Positions 49,571 through 58,965 of a stretch of DNA of 64,000 nt are shown here, piece by piece; the first letter of the stretch is position 1; each line of letters starts with the position of its first letter. The stretch lies in assembly GCF_004331435.1 (NCBI RefSeq), contig NZ_SJKA01000014.1, positions 1 to 64,000 of the forward strand. Direction: 5' to 3'. The stretch is from Kribbella sindirgiensis. GTDB taxonomy: Bacteria; Actinomycetota; Actinomycetes; Propionibacteriales; Kribbellaceae. The notes beneath the pieces were generated by a model. That model had not been told where the DNA came from and made no database searches. It worked only from the letters and a program-made list of their open reading frames with translations. The position numbers and the translations under genes were made by a program.

Positions 49571-51216
49571 ATCCGATGACGGACCTCGGTCTCCGGTTCG
49601 TACGGCGTCCCGGGCCAGGCGGGCGCGCCGCGAACCTTGCAGCCTTCGGCGCGACCGCAGTGGTCGCGCTGCTCGTGACGTTTCTGATCGCCGGCTCGCT
49701 CGGCCTGTCGCAACGCTCGGAGCGGATCGGGTGGCGGAGTGCCGACAAGGCCGATCCGGCGACGGCGATCGGCGCGCTGAACCTGGACGACGACCAGCGC
49801 GTCGACGGCCGCCGCCTCAGCGTCCTCGACCTCGCCGTCCTCCGCCCCAACGAACTCGCACCACCTCCCGGCCTTGACCACACACCCAAGCCGGGCGAGG
49901 TCTTCGTCTCACCTGAGGTCGCCAAGCACTGGTCCAGCCTCGCCAAGCAGTACAGCGTCGATAAGCCAACCGGCGTGATCAGCGACAAGGGCCTGTCCTC
50001 GCCGGAAGAGTTCATCATCATCCGCGGCGTGCAGACGATCCCAGCCGATCAGCACCCGCAGTACGTCAGCAGCTGGAACGAGAAGGTCTGGGACAGCCGC
50101 ATGCTCGGTCTGCTGATCGCAGTGGCCTTCGGCATCATCCTGGTGCTGTTCCCGATCCTGAGCCTCGTCGGACAGGCTGCTGGTGTCGCGGCCAAGCGTC
50201 GCGAGCACCGACTGGCCGCACTGCGTCTTGCTGGTGCCACACGGACCCAGGTGCTGTGGCTGAGCGCAGTAGAACAAGCCGTGCTCGCTGCGGCGGGTGC
50301 TGTCGTCGGTGTGGTCGGCTACACCGTTCTGAGCCCGCTGATCGCGCAGATCCCACTCGGCGGCGGCCGCTGGTACGTCGGTGACATCACAGTGCGGTGG
50401 TGGACAGTCCTCGTCGTACTGGTCGCCGTACCCGTCCTGTCCGTCATCAGTGCGCTCATCGGCCTCGGACGCGTCAGCATCACCCCGCTCGGCGTCGTAC
50501 GCGGCCAGACGCGCAAGGGCCTCAGTGTGCTGCGCATCGGGCTCCTGGTGATCGGTCCGGTGATGCTGGCGTACTACGGGGTGCAGGCGGCGCTGCTGCC
50601 GTTGCTGATCGCGGTCGGGTTCGCGGCACTCGCCGTACGCGTGGTCGGGCCGTGGGCGGTCCAGCTGGTGGGTAAGGCGATGGTGAAGGCGGCCAACGGA
50701 CCTGTGACGTTGCTGGCGGGCCGGCGCCTGGTAGACGATCCGAAGGGTGCCTTCCGGCCTGTCGCCGCACTGGTGCTGTCCGGCTTCGTCACTGGGTTCA
50801 TCTCGGTGTTCATGCCCTCTGGTGAAGACGACCCGAGCTTCAACGACATGCGGATCGGTGTCGCGTTGCTGCTCTCGCTGGTCTTCCTCACCGTGGCTGC
50901 CTCGACTGCCGCCGGCGCAGTGGGTACTGCGCTGGATCAAGCAGCTCCTGCGCGGGCGCTGCGGCGGTCCGGCGTACCGCTGTCGGTGATTGAGCGAGCG
51001 GCCCGCGTGGCAGCCGTCGTACCGGTCGTCGGTGTCGGTCTGCCCGTCGTCGGGTTCGGCGCGCTGTGCGGGCTGGCGCTGAGCGGCGGCAAGATGATCA
51101 CCGAGGGGAGTTCCGGCGTACTGCTCCTGCTCGGGCAGGTCGTCGCAGGGCTCGTCCTGGTCACCGTCGCGGGCGCTGCCGGTGCACCGGTCCTGCGGAA
51201 GGCAAGTGCGAACTGA
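49567..51216 (+). CDS. FtsX-like ABC transporter permease
   Basis: 549 residues. An N-terminal TM (about 28-46), an extracytoplasmic region of about 120 residues, then FtsX-type helices with KRREHRLAALRLAGATRTQV. The second half repeats hydrophobic blocks but lacks a clear second copy of the loop motif. Paired with the ATPase at 48869. Substrate unknown; peptide or lipid export is likely from the family. Confidence 0.83.
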   Translation: MNPMTDLGLRFVRRPGPGGRAANLAAFGATAVVALLVTFLIAGSLGLSQRSERIGWRSADKADPATAIGALNLDDDQRVDGRRLSVLDLAVLRPNELAPPPGLDHTPKPGEVFVSPEVAKHWSSLAKQYSVDKPTGVISDKGLSSPEEFIIIRGVQTIPADQHPQYVSSWNEKVWDSRMLGLLIAVAFGIILVLFPILSLVGQAAGVAAKRREHRLAALRLAGATRTQVLWLSAVEQAVLAAAGAVVGVVGYTVLSPLIAQIPLGGGRWYVGDITVRWWTVLVVLVAVPVLSVISALIGLGRVSITPLGVVRGQTRKGLSVLRIGLLVIGPVMLAYYGVQAALLPLLIAVGFAALAVRVVGPWAVQLVGKAMVKAANGPVTLLAGRRLVDDPKGAFRPVAALVLSGFVTGFISVFMPSGEDDPSFNDMRIGVALLLSLVFLTVAASTAAGAVGTALDQAAPARALRRSGVPLSVIERAARVAAVVPVVGVGLPVVGFGALCGLALSGGKMITEGSSGVLLLLGQVVAGLVLVTVAGAAGAPVLRKASAN

Positions 51217-51284
51217 TCGCGGCTGTCCACAGGTCTCGTCGAAGGGTGAAACGCGCTGGGTCGCGATCGTGCGAGGATGAGGGC

Positions 51285-51899
51285 ATGCGTGACCTGAATA
51301 CACCGGAGCTCGCGGACGCGTCGGCGGACCTGCGCGACGCGATCGATCGGTGCGGCTATTACCCCGACGTGGTGACCGACTCGCTCGAGGTGGCGATCGC
51401 CGGCGAACCGATCCGGGCCTATGTGCTGCAGCACGAGCCGACGTTCGACCGGGACGAGGTCCGGCGGCACATCACGATCCTGGCGCTCACCCCGACCCGG
51501 CTGATCGTCGGCCACACCGACGAGCACGCCGCCGACGAGCTGATCCGCGCGCCGTATGCGTCCACCTCGACCGAGGCGATCCCGCTGCACCGCGTGAACG
51601 CCGTCGTGGTCAACCGCGTCGTACCGAACCCGGCGGGCTACGCCACCGGCAAGGCCGACCCGGCGGTGGCGGGCAGCGGCGAGGTCGTGCTGACCATCGG
51701 ATGGGGCATGGTGAACCGGATCGACCTGGAGCCGGCCGTCTGCGCCGACCCGAACTGCGAGGCCGACCACGGGTACACCGGTTCGGTCGCGGCCGACGAC
51801 ATCTCGCTGCGGATCAGCGCCGCGGCCGACGGCCCGGCCGGGATCCAGCAGGTGCTCGAGTTCGCGAAGGCACTCTCGTTCGCGACCAGCAGCAGGTAG
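51285..51899 (+). CDS. DUF5998 family protein
   Basis: 204 residues from the ATG at 51285 (GAGG upstream), with ALTPTRLIVGHTDEH and IGWGMVNRIDLEPAVCADPNCEADHGYTGS, a conserved actinobacterial pattern classed as DUF5998. No catalytic motif is visible; the Cys pair in CADPNC could bind metal. It is four bases upstream of the phosphodiesterase-like gene, so likely cotranscribed. Function unknown. Confidence 0.82.
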   Translation: MRDLNTPELADASADLRDAIDRCGYYPDVVTDSLEVAIAGEPIRAYVLQHEPTFDRDEVRRHITILALTPTRLIVGHTDEHAADELIRAPYASTSTEAIPLHRVNAVVVNRVVPNPAGYATGKADPAVAGSGEVVLTIGWGMVNRIDLEPAVCADPNCEADHGYTGSVAADDISLRISAAADGPAGIQQVLEFAKALSFATSSR

Positions 51900-51903
51900 T
51901 GCC

Positions 51904-53031
51904 GTGATCCAGCCGGTTTCGCCGCAGTACGGCGGCGGCGCGCTCGCCGACGTCCTGCCGTCCGTGGCCGGCGCGCTGTCGGTGCCGGGGGAGACCAACC
52001 TGCTGGGCCTGCCGCCCGCCTCCCGGTACGCCGTCCTCCTGCTGGACGGACTCGGCTGGAATCTCCTCCAGCGGTACGGCGACGCCGCGCCGTACCTGTC
52101 GTCGCTGATCCCGAAGAGCCGCAGTCTGACCGCCGGCGTGCCGTCGACGACCGCTGTCAGCCTCACGAGCCTCGGCACGGGCCTGCCGCCAGGTGCCCAC
52201 GGCATCGTCGGGTACACATCGATCGTCCCGGAGACCGGCGCACTGCTGAACGCGCTGTCGTGGGACGCGCCGGTCGACCCACGCCGGTGGCAACCGCACG
52301 GGACCGTGTTCGACCGGGCCGCGGCAGCAGGTGTTGCCACGCGCAACGTGAGCAAGGCACGGTTCGACACGTCGGGCCTGACGGCGGCCGCGTTCCGCGG
52401 GAGCGCACACCGCGGTGCCGACACCGTCGAGGACCGGCTGGACGCAACCCGGTTCGCGAGTCGCGAGGGGAAGTCGTCGCTGGTCTACGTGTACGACTCG
52501 CAGCTCGACTACATCGGCCATCAGCAGGGCTGCGACTCCTGGCAGTGGCAGAAGGAGCTGGGCGCGGCCGACGCGTTCGCCCAACAGGTCCGCTCGGCGC
52601 TGCCGCGAGACGCCGTACTGCTCGTTGTCGCCGACCACGGCATGATCGACGTCGCGCCCGAACACCGCGTGGACCTCGACGCCGAACCGGCACTGACCGA
52701 GGGACTGACCCTCATCGGCGGGGAGTCGCGTTTCCGTCACCTGTACTGCGTTCCCGGCGCCGAGGCCGACGTACTCGCCGTCTACAAGGAACGACTGGGT
52801 GAGAAGGCGCTGGTGCTGACCCGCTCCGAGGCGATCGCGCGTGGCTGGTTCGGTGCGATCGTCGAGGAGCGGGTGTCACCGCGCCTCGGGGACGTCATCG
52901 TCGCGGCGCTCGGACCGGTCGCGCTGGTGGCCAGCCGCCGCCACGCGCAGGAGGCCGGCCTGATCGGTCTGCACGGCTCCCTGACCCCGGACGAGATGGA
53001 GATTCCACTCCTCGTCGACACGGGCTACTAG
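51904..53031 (+). CDS. Nucleotide pyrophosphatase/phosphodiesterase family protein
   Basis: 375 residues of the alkaline-phosphatase superfamily. Metal and nucleophile sites: LLLDGLGW (Asp48), PSTTAVSLTS (nucleophile Thr82 or Thr83), DSQLDYIGHQ, VVADHGMIDV and GLHGSLTPDEMEIPLL. No signal peptide, so probably cytoplasmic. Type I phosphodiesterases hydrolyse nucleotide pyrophosphates or phosphodiesters. GTG start. Ends overlapping the convergent protease gene by four bases. Confidence 0.87.
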   Translation: MIQPVSPQYGGGALADVLPSVAGALSVPGETNLLGLPPASRYAVLLLDGLGWNLLQRYGDAAPYLSSLIPKSRSLTAGVPSTTAVSLTSLGTGLPPGAHGIVGYTSIVPETGALLNALSWDAPVDPRRWQPHGTVFDRAAAAGVATRNVSKARFDTSGLTAAAFRGSAHRGADTVEDRLDATRFASREGKSSLVYVYDSQLDYIGHQQGCDSWQWQKELGAADAFAQQVRSALPRDAVLLVVADHGMIDVAPEHRVDLDAEPALTEGLTLIGGESRFRHLYCVPGAEADVLAVYKERLGEKALVLTRSEAIARGWFGAIVEERVSPRLGDVIVAALGPVALVASRRHAQEAGLIGLHGSLTPDEMEIPLLVDTGY

Positions 53032-54671
53032 AAGCTCCAGACGTCCCAGAAGAAGCTGGTGCTGGCGGTCTTCGCTTCGCCGTCGCGGGCGGTGACAGTC
53101 ACCTTGTAGCGGCCGGCGCCGGGCGTCAGGACGCCAGTGATCCACCCGCGCTCGGCGTCGATGGTGAGGCCGGGCGGAAGACCGGTCGCCGAGTAGCTGA
53201 TGTCGCCGGTACCGCCGGTGCCCTTCAGCAGCAGCGGAATCGCGGGGATGCCGCCGACGCCGAGCTGCTCGGACGGCTGGGTGACCGAGATCGCGCCCTG
53301 CGGCTGGGCAGCCGCGGCACCGACCGCCTCGGCCGCGTCGACGAGACCTTCGCCGTAGTACGAGTTGTTGCCCGCGGACCCGGAGCACTCACCCGAAGCC
53401 GCGGGCGGGCACGCAAGGTCGTTGGCCTGCTGGGCGAGCCGGGCGCGGACCTGCGCCGGGTTCAGCTTCGGGTCGACGCTGCGGAGCAGGGCCGCGACCC
53501 CGGCGACGTGCGGCGACGCCATCGACGTACCGTCGAGCGCCTTGTAGCCGCCGCCCGGCACCGTCGAGTACACGGCCTGGCCCGGGGCGGCGAGGCTGAT
53601 CTTGCCCTCACCGAAGTTCGAGAACGGCGACTTCGCGCTGGTCGGGTCGACCGCGGCGACCACGACGACGTTCGGCAGCTCGGTCGGGAGGCTGATGCAG
53701 TCGTTCGTGACGGTGCGATCGGTCGGGGTCGAGTCGTCCGGGCTCGACGGGTCCTCGGTCTTGTTGGCCAGGTCGTCGTCCTCGTTGCCGGCCGCGGCGA
53801 TGTTCACCACACCCTTGCTGTCCGAGTACGCCACGGACCGGCGGACGGCTTCGGCGATCGCGTCCTGGTCCTTGTCGGTCGGGCAGTTGTAGAGCCACGG
53901 GTCGACGTAGTAGCTGTTGTTCGTCACCGAGACGCCCTTGTCGGCGGCGAACATGAACGCGCAGACCGTGTTCTCCGGGAAGAACAGCTGGCTCCCGGCC
54001 TCGGCGACCCGGATCGACGACACCTTCACGCCCGGCGCGACCCCGACCATCCCGATGCCGTTCTTCGCGCCGGCGATCGTGCCCGCGACATGCGTGCCGT
54101 GCTCGCCGACCGGCCGCCACGCACCGGCGCGGGTGTCGGCCTTGCCGTACGCGCAGGACGCCGAACGGGTCGCGTCGAAGTTCGCCTTCAGGTCCGGGTG
54201 CAGGTCGTCGACCCCGGTGTCGAGGACACCGACGGTGACGCTCTTCGAGCCGGGGTTCTTCGCCCAGGCGCGGTCCGCGCCGATCTGGGTCATGTCCGCG
54301 CGGTCGGACTCCGGCTGCGCGGTCGGGGTCTCCGGGACCGCCGGCGGGACGGCCGGGTTCGCGACGTCCGCGGGAAGGTCGGAGGTACGGGTCGCGCCGG
54401 CCTTCTGGACACCCTGGACTGCGCGGAGCTTGTCCGCGAAGCCGGCGGCCGCAGAGTGCGCGACGATCACCCCGATCGCGTCGTACGTCGCGTACACGGT
54501 GCCGCCGTTCTGGGCGATCGCGCTGGTCACCTTGGCAGTCTGGTTCGGCGCGGTGATCACGAAGTACGCCCGCAGTCCTGCCTCGGACCGGGCCGGCGCC
54601 GCACCGGCCGGAAGAGTCGCGGCGGTGGCGACCAGGACGGCCGCGAGGACGAGGAACAGAGCTTTGCGCAC
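53028..54671 (-). CDS. Secreted subtilisin-like serine protease (S8)
   Basis: 547 residues. Signal peptide about 1-24, an inhibitor-like propeptide (about 34-100), then the S8 catalytic domain with triad Asp151 (GVLDTGVDDLHPDL), His191 (EHGTHVAGTIAG) and Ser383 (DGTSMASPHVAG), oxyanion Asn in AAAGNEDDD. The C-terminal 85 residues form an Ig-like module (GLPPGLTIDAERGWITG). It degrades extracellular protein. No neighbouring gene explains its role. Confidence 0.92.
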   Translation of the reverse strand: MRKALFLVLAAVLVATAATLPAGAAPARSEAGLRAYFVITAPNQTAKVTSAIAQNGGTVYATYDAIGVIVAHSAAAGFADKLRAVQGVQKAGATRTSDLPADVANPAVPPAVPETPTAQPESDRADMTQIGADRAWAKNPGSKSVTVGVLDTGVDDLHPDLKANFDATRSASCAYGKADTRAGAWRPVGEHGTHVAGTIAGAKNGIGMVGVAPGVKVSSIRVAEAGSQLFFPENTVCAFMFAADKGVSVTNNSYYVDPWLYNCPTDKDQDAIAEAVRRSVAYSDSKGVVNIAAAGNEDDDLANKTEDPSSPDDSTPTDRTVTNDCISLPTELPNVVVVAAVDPTSAKSPFSNFGEGKISLAAPGQAVYSTVPGGGYKALDGTSMASPHVAGVAALLRSVDPKLNPAQVRARLAQQANDLACPPAASGECSGSAGNNSYYGEGLVDAAEAVGAAAAQPQGAISVTQPSEQLGVGGIPAIPLLLKGTGGTGDISYSATGLPPGLTIDAERGWITGVLTPGAGRYKVTVTARDGEAKTASTSFFWDVWSF

Positions 54672-54780
54672 AATCCATTCAAGCTGAACCGTGGCTCAGA
54701 ACCCAACCCCGCCCCTCCGACACACCCCGGAGTGCCCCCGAGGTGCGGACCGGACCTTTGACTTGGCAGGATGTTCGCCC

Positions 54781-55434
54781 GTGGCGGAGCTCCTGTATTT
54801 CACCGGGACCATGGACTGCGGCAAGTCGACGCTGGCGCTGCAGATGGATCACAACCACAAGGCACGCGGGAGGCTCGGAAGGATCTTCACCAGCCACGAC
54901 CGGGCGGGGGAGTCGGTGCTCTCCTCGCGCCTGGGACTGTCCGCGGACGCGGTCGAGGTGCGCCCGGAGTTCGACTTCTGGGACTACGTCGTGCACGAGC
55001 TGACACGCGGCGGCCGGATCGACTACGTGGTGTGCGACGAGGCGCAGTTCTACAGCCCGCTGCAGATCGAGCAGCTCGCGCGGCTGGTCGACGAGCTGCA
55101 GATCGACGTGTTCTGCTTCGGCATCCTGACCGATTTCCGGGCGACGTTGTTCCCGGGGTCGGCGCGGCTGGTGGAGCTCGCGGACCGGATGGAACTGCTC
55201 CAGGTCGAGGCGCTGTGCTGGTGCGGTGAACGGGCCACGCACAACGCCCGTACGATCGGTGGGGAGATGGTGACCGAGGGCGAGCAACTGGTGGTGGGCG
55301 ACATCGTGTCGGTGGACCACGAGGTCGCGTACGAGGTCCTCTGTCGCCGGCATCACCGCCGCCGCCTCACCCAGGCGCGCGCCCGCGCCACCTTGTCACC
55401 TGAAGTCCTGCCGTTCGGAGGAGCCGCGTCATGA
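54781..55434 (+). CDS. tdk: Thymidine kinase (type II)
   Basis: 217 residues from a GTG at 54781: P-loop FTGTMDCGKSTLALQ, catalytic region CDEAQFYSP, lasso and zinc site (CWCGE and CRRHH). Salvages thymidine to dTMP with ATP. The C-terminal end overlaps the rhodanese start by four bases (ATGA). The preceding 109 bases hold TTTGACTTGG as a possible -35 element and AGGA before the GTG. Confidence 0.9.
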   Translation: MAELLYFTGTMDCGKSTLALQMDHNHKARGRLGRIFTSHDRAGESVLSSRLGLSADAVEVRPEFDFWDYVVHELTRGGRIDYVVCDEAQFYSPLQIEQLARLVDELQIDVFCFGILTDFRATLFPGSARLVELADRMELLQVEALCWCGERATHNARTIGGEMVTEGEQLVVGDIVSVDHEVAYEVLCRRHHRRRLTQARARATLSPEVLPFGGAAS

Positions 55435-56264
55435 GCCCGTTGAGCCCGTTGATCTCTGTTGACGAACTGCGGGCGCCGGCCACCGCTCCGGTGCTGGTCG
55501 ACGTCACCTGGAACCTGACCGGCCCGCCCGGCAAGGAGGCGTACGACGCCGGCCACCTGCCCGGCGCGTACTTCGTCGACCTCGACACCGAACTCGCGTC
55601 CGCCCCCGGCCCCGGCCGCCATCCCTTGCCCGCCGCAATCACCGTGACCGAGACCTTCCGCCGCCTCGGCATCACCTCCGCCGACACCCCCGTCGTGGTC
55701 TACGACGCCGCAAACTCCATGTCCGCCGCCCGCGCCTGGTGGACCTTCCGCTACTTCGGCCTAACCAACGTCCAAGTCCTCAACGGCGGCCTGGCCGCCT
55801 GGAAGTCCACCGGCGGCAACCTGACAACCGAGGTCCCGGCCGGTGAAGTGGTCGGCGGGTTCGTCGCGACTCCTGGGCACATTCCTGTTCTGGATGCTGA
55901 CGGGGCTGCTGCGGTGGCGGCCAAGGGGGTGTTGCTGGATGCTCGCGCTCCGGAGCGGTTTGCGGGGGAGGTGGAGCCGATGGATCCGGTGGCCGGTCAC
56001 ATCCCGGGTGCCGTGAATGCCCCGACCACCGCGAACGTCGACGAAACCGGCCACTTCCTCGCACCCGCCGACCTCCAGGCCCGCTTCACCGCGCTCGGCG
56101 TCACCCCAGACACCGAGACCGCCGTCTACTGCGGCTCCGGAGTAACCGCCGCCCACGAAGCCCTCGCCCTGGAATCCGCCGGCCTCCCAGCCACCGTCTA
56201 CATCGGCAGCTGGTCCGAGTGGATCACCGACCCCACCCGCCCAGTAGCCACCGGCAAGGATTGA
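55431..56264 (+). CDS. Tandem-rhodanese sulfurtransferase
   Basis: 277 residues, two rhodanese domains. The first (about 10-130) has YDAANSMSAARAWW in place of a Cys loop and is inactive. The second has catalytic Cys234 in AVYCGSGVTAAHEA. Transfers sulfane sulfur from thiosulfate or 3-mercaptopyruvate to acceptors. Translationally coupled to thymidine kinase. A stretch at about 55850-55990 uses many T-ending codons, unlike the C-ending codons on both sides. Confidence 0.88.
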   Translation: MSPLSPLISVDELRAPATAPVLVDVTWNLTGPPGKEAYDAGHLPGAYFVDLDTELASAPGPGRHPLPAAITVTETFRRLGITSADTPVVVYDAANSMSAARAWWTFRYFGLTNVQVLNGGLAAWKSTGGNLTTEVPAGEVVGGFVATPGHIPVLDADGAAAVAAKGVLLDARAPERFAGEVEPMDPVAGHIPGAVNAPTTANVDETGHFLAPADLQARFTALGVTPDTETAVYCGSGVTAAHEALALESAGLPATVYIGSWSEWITDPTRPVATGKD

Positions 56265-56269
56265 CCCGC

Positions 56270-57010
56270 TCACCAATCCACAGGACCGAGCCGATCCTCG
56301 AAGGTCCCGGTGGGCCCGTCCGGACCCAGCGTGGCCATCCGGACGATGGCGTCAGTGCCTTCGGTGACGGTGAGCTGACCCTTGTGGTTGTTCATGTCGG
56401 TGGCGGCGAACGTGTGCTTCGCGGTCTCACCAGGCGTGATCGCGTTGAACTTGATCCCCGGCAGAGCCTGCGCATACCTGACCGTGAGCATGTTCAGGGC
56501 CGCCTTCGACGAGCTGTACGCGAGCTCGTGCATCTTGGAAACCGGCTGCTCCGGATCCAGCACCACACTGAAGGCCCCGCCGCCGCTGGACACCATTACC
56601 ACCCGCGGATTGCTCGCCGCCTGCAGCAGCGGCAGGAACGCGTGCGTGACCCGCACCGGCCCGTACACGTTGGCGTCGTACACACCATGCAGCTCGTCAG
56701 CGGTCGCCTCGCCCGGGTGAACGGCCCGCCCCGGCGCACCCGCGTTGTTGATGAGTACGTCGAGCCGCCCGGTGTGGCCGGACACAACCTGCAGGGCGCC
56801 GGCCACGGACTCGTCGGACGTGACGTCCAGCGGCACCAGGACCACGTCCACACCATCGGCCTGCAACTTCTCAACGGCGACCCGTCCGCGCCCCTCGTCA
56901 CGCGAGCCGAGGAACACCTTCCACCCCATCACGCCCAGCCGACGAGCCGCTTCGTAGCCGAGACCCTTGTTCGCCCCGGTGATCAGTACGGTGGTTTTCT
57001 CCGTCATCAT
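56270..57010 (-). CDS. Short-chain dehydrogenase/reductase (SDR)
   Basis: 246 residues from the ATG at 57010 (ATG ATG, with GGAGGAGC just upstream). Cofactor motif LITGANKGLGYEAARRLG, NNAG, catalytic VMVSSGGG (Ser) and YSSSKAAL (Tyr and Lys). Probable NADPH-dependent carbonyl reductase. Substrate unknown. The 3' end converges on the rhodanese gene with five bases between. Confidence 0.9.
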   Translation of the reverse strand: MMTEKTTVLITGANKGLGYEAARRLGVMGWKVFLGSRDEGRGRVAVEKLQADGVDVVLVPLDVTSDESVAGALQVVSGHTGRLDVLINNAGAPGRAVHPGEATADELHGVYDANVYGPVRVTHAFLPLLQAASNPRVVMVSSGGGAFSVVLDPEQPVSKMHELAYSSSKAALNMLTVRYAQALPGIKFNAITPGETAKHTFAATDMNNHKGQLTVTEGTDAIVRMATLGPDGPTGTFEDRLGPVDW

Positions 57011-57161
57011 GCTCCTCCAGTGGAAACGACTGTTCGACCACGAGATGCCGCTACGGTCTCGGCCGTGACAGTCGCCCCACGTGAGGTGAGTCACCCGGCC
57101 AGGTAGCGCGACCCAGGCGAACGCAGCTTGCGACCGTGCTCGTGCACGGATAACGAAAGGG

Positions 57162-57207
57162 TTGACTTCACCGGAGCGGCGCGGGATGGTGGCGAGAAAT
57201 CGATTTC
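57162..57207 (+). promoter_or_regulatory. Promoter-like TTGACT and palindromic operator before the DUF4185 gene
   Basis: TTGACT at 57162-57167 could be a -35 box. The following spacing leads to a poor -10 (GATGGT). GAAATCGATTTC at 57196-57207 is a perfect 12-base palindrome of the LacI-operator kind with a central CG, located where transcription would start and 25 bases before the ATG. The cognate repressor is not in the window. Confidence 0.5.
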
Positions 57208-57231
57208 CGATCTACCGCCCCTGGGAGTCCG

Positions 57232-58287
57232 ATGATGAAGCGATCCACGTTCCTCCGTGCGGCCGTCGGTGCCGGCCTGCTGGCCGCCGTACCGGGCCGG
57301 GCCTTCGGGAGCAGCCAGGCTGTGCTGACCAACAAAGTGGCCGATCTGACCGGCCCCGGATTGACCGACCGGTTCCGGATGGCGGCGACCGACCTGGGGA
57401 TTCCGGCGCGGACGCCGGACGGGCGGTTGCTGTTCATGTTCGGCGACACCTTCGAGGAGGCGCGCGTCGGCGGCGGCTGGTGGCGCTCACCGGTCGCACT
57501 GTGGTCGACGACCACGGACCTGAACGGCGGCGTGCAGTGGTCCGGCGCGGTCGGGGGCGACGCGGCGCAGCAGCTGTGGGACTACCCGCACGACAATCCG
57601 ACGTTCTCGACCGTGCTGCCGTCGGACGTGATCACGATCGGCGGGTCGATGTACCTGCACGCGATGGTGAACAAGGGCCTCGGAAACGTCGTGTGGACAG
57701 AGATCTGGCGTTCGGACAACTCCGGTGCGAGCTGGTACCACACCGGCGCGAAGTTCGACCCGAACATCGACGGCGGGATGTTCCAGCTGCTGACCTGGGG
57801 ACTCGGCAACGACGGGTACGTGTACGTGTACTCGACCGGGTTCCAGCGCAACAAGCCGATCATCCTGAAGCGGGTCCGCCAGGAGCAGATCGCGAACCCG
57901 GCGGCGTACGAACCCTGGGGCTACCGCGACGGGGTCTGGGCGTGGGGCAACCCCGCGACGCCGATCCTGAGTGGGAGCTTCGGCGAGCTGAGCCTGCGTC
58001 CGCTCGGCGGCAAGTGGGTGCTGACGTGGTTCAACGCCGGCGACTACCGGATCGACGGCATGATCATGGACACGCCGACGTCCAACCTCTACACGGCGTA
58101 CCGGCAAACCCTGATCTACGGCGGCGCCTGGGGTTCGGAGGACGACAACCACGTCGCGCAGCTGTACGGCGGGTACGTCATCCCGGGCTCCACCCTCGCG
58201 GACATGCATCTGTCAGTGAGCCAGTGGAACACCGACGCCGGCTGGCCCTACCGTGTCATGCAGTTCCGCGTCCGCGGCTTCGGTTAG
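57232..58287 (+). CDS. Secreted DUF4185 (GH183-like) protein
   Basis: 351 residues. Signal peptide about 1-25 (FLRAAVGAGLLAAVPGRAFG). DUF4185 landmarks KVADLTGPGLTDRFRMAATD, LLFMFGDTFEEARVGG and FGELSLRPLGGKWVLTWFN follow. DUF4185 forms a beta-propeller group in which endo-D-arabinanases (GH183) acting on mycobacterial arabinan have been described. So this may hydrolyse an arabinan or similar wall or environmental glycan. The start is ATG 57232, preceded by GGGAG. Confidence 0.82.
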   Translation: MMKRSTFLRAAVGAGLLAAVPGRAFGSSQAVLTNKVADLTGPGLTDRFRMAATDLGIPARTPDGRLLFMFGDTFEEARVGGGWWRSPVALWSTTTDLNGGVQWSGAVGGDAAQQLWDYPHDNPTFSTVLPSDVITIGGSMYLHAMVNKGLGNVVWTEIWRSDNSGASWYHTGAKFDPNIDGGMFQLLTWGLGNDGYVYVYSTGFQRNKPIILKRVRQEQIANPAAYEPWGYRDGVWAWGNPATPILSGSFGELSLRPLGGKWVLTWFNAGDYRIDGMIMDTPTSNLYTAYRQTLIYGGAWGSEDDNHVAQLYGGYVIPGSTLADMHLSVSQWNTDAGWPYRVMQFRVRGFG

Positions 58288-58760
58288 AGCTCGACCACCA
58301 TCGTGTCGGACGTGCCGACGACGCCGACCTTCCGGAACCCCAGCGATTCGTAGAGGTTTCGGGCCGGGTTGTCCGGGTCCACGCTGAGTGAGAGCTGTCC
58401 GTACGACGCTGCGCGCGCCTGCGCGATCAGTTCGGTCAGCACGCCCCGCGCGACACCGCGCCGGCGAAAGCCGGCCGCCACACCCAGGGTCAGCTCGGGT
58501 ACGTCGTCCGCGATGTACCCGTACCCGGGCCGATCCGCGGTGAGGCACCGCGCCCACGTTGCACCCGCCGGGGCGCCGTCGAGCTCCGCGACCACCCCGA
58601 AGTCACTCTCGCTCGGCCAGCCGTCGAGGTACCGCCACGCATGATCGTCACGCCGCACCTTCGCCTCGTCGTACCAAGGGGTCCCGTCCCAGTTACACGC
58701 CTCGAGCAACATCTCGAGCAGGAACGGGAGATCAGCGGCGGTCGCCGGTCGCAGAAACAT
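58284..58760 (-). CDS. GNAT-family N-acetyltransferase
   Basis: 158 residues from ATG 58760. Acetyl-CoA binding region VAAGFRRRGVARGVLTELIA and C-terminal NPARNLYESLGFRKVG. The N-terminus MFLRPATAADLPFLLEML is typical. Substrate unknown. Convergent overlap of four bases with the DUF4185 gene. Confidence 0.85.
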   Translation of the reverse strand: MFLRPATAADLPFLLEMLLEACNWDGTPWYDEAKVRRDDHAWRYLDGWPSESDFGVVAELDGAPAGATWARCLTADRPGYGYIADDVPELTLGVAAGFRRRGVARGVLTELIAQARAASYGQLSLSVDPDNPARNLYESLGFRKVGVVGTSDTMVVEL

Positions 58761-58870
58761 GCGCCCATCCTCGCCTCCACCGGTCACCACCTCCACCCGA
58801 TTACCGCGACGTCCGGGAACACCCGGGCAACGTCAGCGAAACCGTTACCGCATCCATCTCGATCTAGGTC

Positions 58871-58899
58871 TTGAGTTAGTAACACGCTTGGTTTAACTT
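58871..58899 (+). promoter_or_regulatory. Promoter of the second sugar ABC operon
   Basis: TTGAGT (58871-58876), a 17-base spacer and TAACTT (58894-58899) make a good -35/-10 pair 67 bases before the ATG of the binding-protein gene. Imperfect inverted words (AGTAA and TTACT) flank the -10, leaving room for a repressor. GAGGAG precedes the ATG. Confidence 0.6.
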
Positions 58900-58965
58900 A
58901 CTCGGGACCTGGCCGGTGTGTGGCTCAGAGCACATCGGCGGCATCCGGAAACCTGAGGAGTTCCG

